Shown piece by piece: positions 61,701-64,000 of a stretch of 64,000 nucleotides of DNA (its first letter is position 1; every line of letters starts with the position of its first letter). The notes under the pieces were generated by a model that did no database searches, was not told the origin of the DNA, and worked only from the letters and a program-made list of their open reading frames with translations. The DNA comes from an uncultured Verrucomicrobia subdivision 3 bacterium (GTDB taxonomy: Bacteria; Verrucomicrobiota; Verrucomicrobiia; Limisphaerales; UBA8199). Location: the NCBI GenBank assembly GCA_903913865.1, contig CAIWMU010000139.1, forward strand, positions 1-64,000, read 5' to 3'. The position numbers and the translations under genes were made by a program.

Positions 61701-64000
61701 CTACCGTTACGTCGTTACTGCCTTGCGTCGTGGGTCTGAGGGGACGAACTCGATCGTTCGGGTTGCCACATCGGATCGCACTCCGCCGCCGACTCCCACC
61801 AACGTCACCGTCCAGTTGCTGGCCTCGGGAGTCCAGGTGCTCTGGCAGCCCGGGGTGGGGGAGACGCCCAATTACTTCCGCGTTTATCGGAATGGAGCAC
61901 AAATCGCAACGGTGGGCTCCACCACAACCAATATCACTGATTCGCCGCCACGAGGGGTGATGAGTTATGTGGTTGCATCAGGGGACTCCCTCGGCAACGA
62001 AGCGCTGGCGACTCCGGCCGTAATCGAGTTGCTGGTGAGCGCGGTCAACAATCTGGTCGCCTATGTGACCCCAGGGCAGGCCCCATCACTTAGCTGGCTC
62101 TCCACGGATAACACGGTGGTTGGATTCAACCTTTATCGCAACGGAGTCAAACAGAATACCACTCCGTTGGCCTCCCCGGCCTTTACGGATAATCTGGGGG
62201 TGCCACCCGGTTCCACTTCCACCTATACAGTCCGTGCGGTGAACTCGACCAATGCGGAGAGTGCTCCCCGCACTGTAACCGTGATGGATGCTGCCATCGG
62301 GTTTCAAGAAAACCTCCAGGCTGGGATGGAGAACCCTCCTGTCACTTTCTGGTTTGATCGGCTCAAGGTCAGTGTGACCAACCGATCCGCAGGAGTGGAT
62401 CTTCCGATCGACACGGTGGTCGTCTCCCGGAGCCTCGCAGGGAGTGGGTTTGTCACTCGTGGGGCCAATGTTCAGACGGTTGTGGCTTCGGGCGGGCATT
62501 TGGAGTCCGAAATCGCCTTCCCTGCGGGCACGAACACCGGCCTGCTTAATGTCAGGGTGCAGGCCATTCAGCAGACCGATGCCGCTGGAAGCAGTGTCAT
62601 CTACCAGCGCTTTCTGAACTACGACTCGGTAGTCCCGTTGGGAGCCATGGTGGATGTCAATTCCGCCCAACAACCTCTGGCGGGTGGACTTGCCAGCTTT
62701 ACAGTGACCCTTTACAACCGTGGCTATGCAGACATGGACGTGATGGTGACCAAAAACAACGGGTCAGATCCAGGTGATGTTTATCTCTCAGTTATTGACC
62801 GTTTTGGTCAGGAAGTGGGACGCACTCAATATAAAGGCACACCGCCGGGGACGTTTTTCGCTCTGGACGGTCGTGGGTTCCTTAGGATTGCACCAGGCGA
62901 TTCCAAGAGCTTCACCATTGCGAATGTTCTGGTTCCTGATGCGCTGGGGACTAATCTGACCCAGTTCGTCGTCACGGTTCCACGAATTTTCTACCGGTTG
63001 GGTTCCGCCGACGAAGCCGTCGCAGGGCCGCTGACCGGGGTCATGGAATCCTCACTGGCTCTCACGCCATACTATGGAGTGGCACAGGTGGACAAGCCCC
63101 TTTATGCCAACGACGATGTTGTGCGCATCACGGGCCAGGCCATTGACCGCCAGACGGGTCTTCCCAAGCCGAACGCTCCGCTCAAGATTGGATTCTTTAC
63201 CCGGGGTTGCCAGTTCTTCCATCCGGTGACTACCGACACAAACGGCAACTACCTGTTTGTTTGGAATCCGACACCTGGACTGAGTGGGACATTCAACGTC
63301 TGGGCTGCCCATCCTGAGGTCTTCGACACCCTCAAGCAGGCTCAATTCAAGCTCTACCGCTGCTACCTTTCTCCGTCCCAGCCTGAGCTGAGAATGAGCA
63401 AGAATGACACGATCAATTTCAGCATCACGTTGGTGAACCCAGGTGATGAGAATTTGACCGGGTTCAGCCTCCAATCCCAGTCGTTCCAAGTGGTCGGAAC
63501 CAACCGGACGCCGATTACAACCATTGGGGTGACTTCACTCTCGGCACCTGAGTTCAGCATCGCTCCCCGGTCATCGCAAAAGGTCAGCTTCCAAATCCAA
63601 TCTGATCTGGATGCTCCCGACAATGCAGTGGTGGAACTTCGGTTCTCCTCCAGCGAGGGTGCCACAGCGACTTGCACAGCCAATTTGGCGCTTCTACCTG
63701 CGAATCCGTTGCTTGCAGTGGTTGACCCGCCGGTTGGATACGCTGAGGTGAGTGTCAACAGGGGGAACATCGCCAGCCGGACAGTGACTTTGGTAAACCG
63801 GGGCTTGCGTGCTCTGAAGGGAGTCACCGTTCAACCTCCCACAAACATTCACTGGATGAGTCTGAACCTCCCGATCTCGCCGGATGGTATGGTTCACATC
63901 CCCGACATTGCAGTTGGAGCCTCCAATGTGTTCACGGCCGTGTTTGCCCCCCCAACAAATGCACCGTTGGATTACATCAGCGATTTTGTCACCATCAAGG
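43729..64000 (+). CDS. Giant multidomain secreted adhesin-like protein (3' end outside window)
   Basis: One frame runs from an ATG with a GAAGG ribosome site to the window edge without a stop: at least 6,757 codons. A signal peptide comes first (RRAVLAVWCLCGAMLGVSG). Visible layout by residue: LamG 37-254; Ig-like and two pre-peptidase-C-like (PPC) domains to about 808; repeat units from 809, 1766, 2853 and 3805 with LamG at 1548-1761, 2642-2841 and 3594-3801; seven-repeat FG-GAP propellers at 988-1304, 2083-2411 and 3028-3354; C-type-lectin-like domains at 1823-1940 and 3863-3976, each followed by a TSP3-type calcium loop; CARDB domains 4338-4584; InlB-B-like repeats 4588-4821; Ig-like 4830-4936; FN3 pair to about 5130; beta-helix-like 5138-5351 with GNWWG; then Ig-like, FN3, further CARDB-like domains and one carboxypeptidase-regulatory-like domain (6444-6541). 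No protease or hydrolase motif was found. A surface adhesin or carbohydrate-binding role is inference. Confidence 0.9.
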   Translation, partial: MENQKVRIRRAVLAVWCLCGAMLGVSGQQIEAACLPQPAGLIGWWQGEAGAGDARGLFPGSLQGGVTFVPGKVGQAFQFNGTNTWVEVPDASELSPHTGASGELTLEAWVYLPRLPKWDAPTGQANRAIAIKGSPGNWEYGFYVTTNLIPVFGTWQANGSGYSGASPTNSISTNEWHHLVGVLRKGQFARIYVDGVLAGESTSFSGDTSNGTSPLYIGRRGDGQWLDGLVDEVSVYGRALSSLEVSALYGAGTDGKCPGFAGASVPYFTDFESGLGSEWSLPSLNADEQAVFTKFSGRFNNTPQTLTLTNLVVGQTYRLGFDLYAFDSWDGNGQNDTVSVRINGSTPWQYTFSNYNQEPPNSAQSFPGSPDQGRAGLGFVTAYVDAIYRNIEVLFTASNSTALISFCGVNVDGNVDDESWGLDNVGVGLASSVTNTFVRSSTLPAPASVSSISLSYFTISANWPLSLSTATNVANYSLTTPGSDGVFGTADDLMIPFTVVRPGGGGRSVQFTLAQAPLQPGSYRFQTLAGLQGTNGVAVSSFVRDFTIANPMIGAIESPSNDSIPEATSLPVVETPVGSGFSTAFGIGEFSSTSDVDYWRFDAEAGDVLTVRIECEARGVSPYLYIQNASGGNVFTTSGGAEGVAQLQNVTITTPGTYYVRVWSSNNRSRYWLRFDQARGLQTETEDNGSTGAANQLNLAYSAGLSQGRIAGSLPMADGAGDYFRLGTLNVGNSINVTVQYPTGSTLAGRPPVLTVWMEGQALPLASTTSGNLNHTVTADGVYHVRASAPAPVGRSLTSFESASLALRAQYILNFTLGDGVTPLITSATLPAEGSTTTDIVDRFSLTFSEDLERSSVSNNVSYELRCAGADNVFFSADDQLYAVRTTGYTVGLSSGYAIIDGPLQSGSYRFTVRTNIMDRAGNNMSAPYVRSFAIAKLAGYVLEGRNNDTSGAATHVAPVVGTNGNGSVGWINNVGTGSNPRYAAPAFLNGDTNLDLLVANFSSDSMTSLTNDGRGGLVAAANIPTGDGSISVVAGDIDGDGKADAVLANYYASTVSVLVGDGTGQFVSVTNIGGFSNPYNMAMSDVNGDGKLDLIVPSYGGSYLSVLLGNGDGTFQARTNYPTGTSPQSVAVGDLNGDGRPDLVTANYASSTLSIFTNGGSGRFTLSTNLPCGPNPRFVAIADVDADGKSDIVVLQTGDSTVGVFLGNGDGTFKAKCSYHTGGSDQYNLVLSDMNGDQKVDIIVSGYGNNTFCIILNNGSGVFTNLHVYGASSNPIGATSGDFDNDGRTDLAFTLYNGACVSLWKGNPVSILSEDPPGSGLRTALVRGRRSTSSDVDFYQFSGNAGDRVIVGVETVGNPAASQLYYQIMELDGTVYTSWYPDYSGFGQSGIVTLPYTGTFVVRVAGNYDYQGEYRLRISLTPPAGDGTNVALDIESEANNTIAQSGGLNLVRSPGRLRSSVAGAISVNDAGDYYNLGYLQDTDIVRFGVRRPSSSALSTILTVYNAAGVAMTNSAAGSTNFAFVVPIGQPGVYHVRVTAATGGYLSQTSTALGLYSGDGSVDLGSWFNYQGFTLSFWLNPATSQPGNADIFDNNHQGGINWVIQQNGSVLNQYVWGPQDGGPGILFDLAPSVWQQVTITRDQTNVSRLYLNGSLVGTAIGAGQINYNGQQFLRIGRWGGGGRNWGGMIDEVRIWDRPLTAGEVVAGLNGSITGSETNLVGYWRLDEGFGTVATDRSSMGRNGTLAGGATWALLGPTNAALPSISAQYILDVDMTNSVAPLVTGVSLPSGLSTNQQNSFTVNFSEDMNPGFMALSRNVYKFQGRSYFLTDSAGTWQDVQRQARMFGGNLASIVSADENNFVNSSFSSQGSLWIGLNFFANRETPAWINGDPYSFSNFASGQPDNSGGIQTVVRMYGNGDARWDDIVASSSYRGVVEVSSTTDSDGDGLVDVIDPYPTDPRNGFDLRATGPDGLFDTADDIVYRIYSTGYSSGLSTSFQISDGPLQEGVYRFTATTGLQDRFGVNQASNFVQFFTNGPVAGYISEQRRQNGNNYSYTSLSSSPSNRPDGSFSLSTTLTTTGNPHFMIQGRFDSDTNLDLITGNYYANNISVFKGNGDGTFQLTTNISVGAGPVGIVSADFNGDLIQDLAVSTYSDHRVAILLGDGAGSFTVRTNLTGFSNPFVLAAADLNHDGFQDLVVPNYGSATINVRLGNGDGTFQPGVAYPVGSNPETVMLGDFNQDGQLDVAVTDYGSSTVSVLLGSNGVFQARTSYACSAQCRGLACGDLNGDGKLDLVAAGDAKINVFIGSGDGTFQARKEYDGSANNSYQVILADLNRDGNLDTVVAGYSGNRLFTALGNGDGTFTAATAYNPGGNPISVTVGDYNRDGIPDIASANHNGNTVSIYLGNNYKGFSPDPAGSGLFTAAARGSLSQSGDLDHWTFSADVGDRLLISTEAVGYPGSASLLVRIYYPNGEQWTYFYSDGNGNIGNASLVAPMSGTYLIRLEHNNVFTGEYRLRVTRAKTPLQLESEANNTLATANALTFDLNNGERNASAFGYIQYGDGGDWFRLGNLAANTQITLNSSKPASSRLGQVMEVYNAASELVARSRPSDTNMVFVVGPTNGGAYYARMASSYPKRPAGGTNGLYFENNYVNVGAWGPGPKWSVEAWAMPSSLPGGRRHIAGSAGGCLDWGIIMADGRFAVNTRQPGGCAISYSSTNYAQPNVWYHLAAVCDGTNAYLYVNGTLAASGPTENNYLPYTGSTRIGGNVCCGDYFPGVIQEVSIWSRPISALEVSQTMANNLTGTEAGLAGYWPMQEGAGATVADLSPNGRTGSLNGPYWITLGGTTVLPYGILQQYTLSVNLVNTIPPQILAVTLPGEGTSTGNLLDRFTATFSEDMDGLTVTNSAYYELRNLGVDGLFGTADDQLFPVVNSPAYSSGVSATYLIPDGPLQPGNYRLTIRTNLANPVGSRLATNYVRGFTVTNVSGFVFESRGGNSWTTATSLSTNRNGSPNGSFTSGATLPLGSGTERIASGFLNADTNLDIVAALWGAGQVAVLAGNGDGTFTVKTNYNTGYQAWSLALGRFNADTNLDLAVANYGAANVTILTGNGDGTFQVVTNMAVGANPYHVIAVDVNGDSKLDLVVPNYGSGNFSLLLGNGNGTFLPATNYASGTYPMYAAAGDFNGDGRPDLVVANYGDNDLMLRLGNGDGTFGQKLVIPVGNNPRAVVVADLNKDSKLDLAVFNGGDNTISIMFGNGDGSFQPRINYPVTSGDGYELVAVDLNGDGWLDLVMPGYNNSRVNVLLSQRNGSFGTPAAYSVGNRPVGIAIGDFNNDNRLDIAYGNDSGNSLGVLLGNGGEPVGTEPATGLRISAGRGMLYNGSQSDYWSFDANAGEVLFVAADNIGNPSGSGLRYLIYQPDGSYLTDFYSDYNGRGQLGSVLPTTGRYILRVDPNYGYGAEYRLRITLAPSTVQSETEDNNAYSSGNLPSYSLAGGHRLATILGYLNSADPADNFKLGTLSSNSVISLSLRQPGVVGFADVIDVLNPSGTVVTSSTIGGTNLVFAIPYGGDGAYYARVRQANGTLVPTLTHPTGSTNTVWYNGSGMTEVPINIPEDGCSISLWFRTADPNAGIFSVSDGGGGHDRHIYLSGGNIFSRIYSNVTLGSSGYTLADSQWHQVVLTYGTSIGGSKLYVDGVEVASSTKATSDFGSQNRIRFAFSQDASSAYLVGYLDEARVFNRAFTPAEVVSNRTNSLTGKEAGLIGYWRFNEGSGSVSLDQTTNNHNAVLNGMSWARTDDPGYPIVRGIFAQYLLGIDVLDVQSPLVTSVTLPDPGATNSSLSDRFTINFSKELDTRLNGFNRDIRLNNGKAYTVTAGGSTWYAAQQQALAVGGSLASISDGIENSWLADNFPGYGNLWIGLNDELQSSNYVWVSGEAFAYTNWNSGQPSAVNNQDFAAMLPGGKWGTFLNSDSYRGLIEVSGVDSDHDGIPDSLDTFPLDPYNGLDLRASGPDGLFDTADDIVYKLSIGNYTGGFSLGVTIVDGPLQLGNYRFMATSGFVDQSGNAMAPFVRYFSIGSVSGYVQENRANDTVAGATPLPLVEDPPGFKSAAARGNLSSTSDYDYWAFAGTAGEGMNLATWVPDFPSATQLRYRVFRPDGTVILDYYPSYYGDGQSGVVTLPVTGTYNLLVTYNYNYQGEYRFRITTFAPPTQFESEENGSIATANSIPWTLNTNGQSGSIAGRIRAVSDLDYYSLGNITNGSSIFLNVRLPGSSSLGPIVSVYNSSGIYQPETIGGRSSDGLANVPITVSGTYYALVRSGNGTGGLNDQYVLDANVVPTGSVNFPNLVVTAVNPPTGGGILSGQNMAYSYTIANLGNAPTLVGNWIDRAVLSVDQTLGNSDDILLGFFPHAGTLTAGSEYSSTNSFGIPDGVSGDYFLIVQADAGNAVNEYLFKGDNITASTNTLHITLAPYPDLVVENLTATGPDSSNRFSITWNTANRGSATVPAGYSERILIRNQTSGQLLTNLEQVRSNAVAAASVVPGQFSLVTTNPGLYQIQVVTDSKSQIYEFNAGGSTAAELNNTASTTFEITTYYTVTVQSEPPGAGILTGAGRRSSGSAITAAATPVTNTLPYYFVNWTEGGAFQSAASSYSFILTRDRTLTANFALPTFQIAASNNPVSGGTVSGAGSYAYGTTNILTANASFGYSFTNWTEGGSVISSSEFLTNVVTSNRFVVANYREANVRHVVATASFPTNVAVVAGSGTYTNGQQGVISAPLSVTNPPNIYTFRQFTLNGALAGSIATISRTFSTLDPTNMQFVAIYDTTSILPLVTNVLASIPNPVPVTTNLTVAFQFNRSMNTNITPLVTFTNPAVSGPLQAVIPAGGNWASVSVLNDTFRTRPIAFANGMDGTNEVFISLAQDLGGGLLARTNVARVVVDVTPPVHPVLTLVSSNNSSATLGWSAYGAPSDLASFRVYLSTNTFSSIAGMTPVSSLGSAARSYTYTGLALDRQYYAAIAAVDAAGNCNSSVAPLVFSLPSSLPPAVSVAVVPVGASSANVTWTSYNTSSLLGFAGFRVYSETNSFTSVAGLTPKVILGTSVRSAQFDSLDRTRSYYFAVVGFNVNTQFNSAVTAASWSDPYAGNIAASVTLGGAGQPIVDILQDVSIVSNAVVTIPAGTTVRVAPGKGISVRQGALVANGTALDPVTFTSANDQPGLSPNAGDWKGIQLGSTSGSSSLRHVFVKFAAGLSVSNCSPSIEAFSALYNVPAGLTVTNGGSVVTTNALLAYNGLGALQLGSGVLTIRGSVLKNNDTNALAAGGAVMNGQGNWWGSASSTDIDATIRGTIDRSSFLQSEPLLTPAIGTVNNVTQVGSASVNLRLACRTADTMRVSEDSTFYAVFFGPFTNTLPFALSSGGGEKTVFAQYRSVTGQTSAPVAITINYITAGPTISSFNLSEGQLLNRPVRVLADASAPLGMAGMEFYVDNVGLSTNSGGSLTYWWDIRNFTVGIHRVRVVARDTSGNFAVAERNLTVSPVPPTGPVITDPATDLVINSNSVTIAGSAEPFVAIRLVQNSAPVGSIFADSRGKWAFTNLALVEGTNLMTAVAFDTYGSANSNIRNVVRDSGPPAAPILNSPTYSQGAGLNLSWRFADTGERATRFRVLWHTNTFSTPAQASAQSGIISGMAFAPSGLVSGTYYFAVIGYDDANNPSPISNVLAYNFDPLSPSFGINFDKGAPVGVGPLRIILTSSKALASAPSLNLRPVNGSPVALLVTNTAFNTYEGTLNVTPSFPSGVLQFVASGQDLVGNTFNGAPSGPGMVIDVAPPSGIVASIPQGPLQATNATNITISLTLSESVKSGTVPALSFGPPIGASVPIPLTGSGSNWSGVLQLQPTMGSGYATFSMTATDVLENVGHLITRGSPLEIYNTTLPSAPGQPVNFQWSSLSAGRVQLSWNAVSNAEIYRVYSEIGTNLFVTPTNLVADNITSNSFIDLPGVDGRYRYVVTALRRGSEGTNSIVRVATSDRTPPPTPTNVTVQLLASGVQVLWQPGVGETPNYFRVYRNGAQIATVGSTTTNITDSPPRGVMSYVVASGDSLGNEALATPAVIELLVSAVNNLVAYVTPGQAPSLSWLSTDNTVVGFNLYRNGVKQNTTPLASPAFTDNLGVPPGSTSTYTVRAVNSTNAESAPRTVTVMDAAIGFQENLQAGMENPPVTFWFDRLKVSVTNRSAGVDLPIDTVVVSRSLAGSGFVTRGANVQTVVASGGHLESEIAFPAGTNTGLLNVRVQAIQQTDAAGSSVIYQRFLNYDSVVPLGAMVDVNSAQQPLAGGLASFTVTLYNRGYADMDVMVTKNNGSDPGDVYLSVIDRFGQEVGRTQYKGTPPGTFFALDGRGFLRIAPGDSKSFTIANVLVPDALGTNLTQFVVTVPRIFYRLGSADEAVAGPLTGVMESSLALTPYYGVAQVDKPLYANDDVVRITGQAIDRQTGLPKPNAPLKIGFFTRGCQFFHPVTTDTNGNYLFVWNPTPGLSGTFNVWAAHPEVFDTLKQAQFKLYRCYLSPSQPELRMSKNDTINFSITLVNPGDENLTGFSLQSQSFQVVGTNRTPITTIGVTSLSAPEFSIAPRSSQKVSFQIQSDLDAPDNAVVELRFSSSEGATATCTANLALLPANPLLAVVDPPVGYAEVSVNRGNIASRTVTLVNRGLRALKGVTVQPPTNIHWMSLNLPISPDGMVHIPDIAVGASNVFTAVFAPPTNAPLDYISDFVTIK
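46153..49023 (+). repeat. Giant-protein repeat unit A (no lectin)
   Basis: Begins AQYIL, then an Ig-like domain (LPAEGSTTT, DRFSLTFSEDL, DNVFFSADDQL), a seven-repeat FG-GAP array (46690-47640), two PPC-like domains (47641-48360; the second opens ESEANNT) and a LamG domain (48361-49020). The next unit begins with the same AQYIL at 49024, giving a period of 2,871 bases. Divergence between units is high, so the duplication is old. Confidence 0.85.
46690..47640 (+). repeat. FG-GAP array A, seven repeats
   Basis: Seven Asp-rich metal-loop repeats with first residues near 46693, 46837, 46984, 47131, 47278, 47428 and 47575 (for example DIDGDGKAD, DVNGDGKLD, DLNGDGRPD, DVDADGKSD, DFDNDGRTD), spaced 48-50 residues. 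The linking strands repeat GNGDGTF. Seven FG-GAP repeats are the number that closes an integrin-alpha-like beta-propeller. Confidence 0.88.
49024..52284 (+). repeat. Giant-protein repeat unit B (with lectin insertion)
   Basis: Same order as unit A, but the Ig-like domain is split by a C-type-lectin-like plus TSP3 segment (about 49165-49610): the first half ends FTVNFSEDMN and the second resumes with FDLRATGPDGLFDTADD. The FG-GAP array is at 49975-50960, the PPC pair at about 50961-51650 and LamG at 51652-52250. Length is 3,261 bases, longer than A and C by the size of the insertion. Confidence 0.85.
49975..50960 (+). repeat. FG-GAP array B, seven repeats
   Basis: Seven loops near 49993, 50143, 50287, 50434, 50578, 50722 and 50869 (for example DFNGDLIQD, DLNHDGFQD, DFNQDGQLD, DLNGDGKLD, DYNRDGIPD), spaced 48-50 residues. 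The first is a non-canonical RFDSDTNLD. Same layout as arrays A and C. Confidence 0.88.
52285..55140 (+). repeat. Giant-protein repeat unit C (no lectin)
   Basis: Opens QQYTL, then LPGEGTSTG and DRFTATFSEDMDG, DGLFGTADDQL, the FG-GAP array (52810-53790), two PPC-like domains (about 53800-54500) and LamG (54510-55130). It matches unit A rather than B, lying 6,132 bases after A. It is therefore the A-type half of a second AB pair. Confidence 0.85.
52810..53790 (+). repeat. FG-GAP array C, seven repeats
   Basis: Seven loops near 52825, 52972, 53119, 53266, 53413, 53563 and 53710 (for example FLNADTNLD, DVNGDSKLD, DFNGDGRPD, DLNKDSKLD, DFNNDNRLD), spaced 49-50 residues. The first two are of the ADTNLD type, as is the first in A and B. 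Confidence 0.88.
55141..56730 (+). repeat. Giant-protein repeat unit D (lectin type, truncated)
   Basis: Opens AQYLL and has the same split Ig-like domain with a lectin-like/TSP3 insertion as unit B (6,117 bases after B), then GPDGLFDTADDIV. It lacks the FG-GAP array and the LamG domain: the Ig-like part passes directly to two PPC-like domains (from about 55980; second opens ESEENGSIATAN) before the CARDB region starts. Confidence 0.8.

Overview
The window most resembles a GC-rich member of the Verrucomicrobiota (PVC superphylum). The basis is its very large secreted multidomain proteins (LTD/CotH, LamG, FG-GAP, pre-peptidase-like and Ig-like domains), their C-termini ending in an F/Y-R-V/L-type strand, a GH106/beta-helix carbohydrate cluster, and a Tat-exported Gfo/Idh/MocA oxidoreductase. 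This assignment is inference from gene content; there is no rRNA or marker phylogeny here, and no tRNA, rRNA, CRISPR array or prophage was seen.

Layout. (1) 1-118: the 3' tail of an IS66-type transposase, then about 380 bases without a gene. (2) 521-11493: two large secreted proteins. Both use an unnamed ~200-residue module (two tandem copies in the first, one in the second); the second also carries six lamin-tail (LTD) domains and a CotH-kinase-like domain. (3) 11684-23052: a carbohydrate-degradation neighbourhood: two overlapping beta-helix protein genes (pectate-lyase-3 type and a GH141-like lipoprotein), a convergent GH106-type rhamnosidase, a SUMF1-domain protein that lacks one FGE catalytic cysteine, and a Tat-exported Gfo/Idh/MocA oxidoreductase closed by a perfect 13-bp-stem terminator. 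(4) 23174-36947: mostly core genes: apbE, an orphan SLBB-like lipoprotein, panB, cvpA-like, a SWIM-SNF2 helicase, a two-domain CbiX-like protein, the run tyrA-aroA-cmk-plsC, and on the other strand cysS-tmk plus an RluE-like pseudouridine synthase. (5) 37023-42497: a secreted subtilisin-family protease of about 1,800 residues, divergent from a DUF554 membrane protein (42705-43427). (6) 43729-64000: one uninterrupted reading frame that runs off the window end (at least 6,757 codons).

The giant frame is the most striking object. I translated it line by line and found no stop. Its first half is a higher-order repeat: units of Ig-like, FG-GAP array, paired pre-peptidase-like and LamG domains begin at 46153, 49024, 52285 and 55141. 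Alternate units carry a C-type-lectin-like plus TSP3 segment nested inside the Ig-like domain, so the true period is about 6.1 kb. Each of the three FG-GAP arrays contains exactly seven metal-loop repeats spaced 48-50 residues apart, the number expected for a closed seven-bladed beta-propeller. The second half is a string of CARDB, InlB-B-like, FN3, Ig-like and beta-helix domains. The likely role is a cell-surface or secreted adhesin/carbohydrate-binding fibre.

How the genes may work together (inference): the secreted proteins of parts 2, 3, 5 and 6 look like an extracellular polysaccharide-binding and degrading complement (rhamnose/pectin-like or fucose-containing glycans), interrupted by a housekeeping block. 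Nothing in the sequence directly proves co-regulation.
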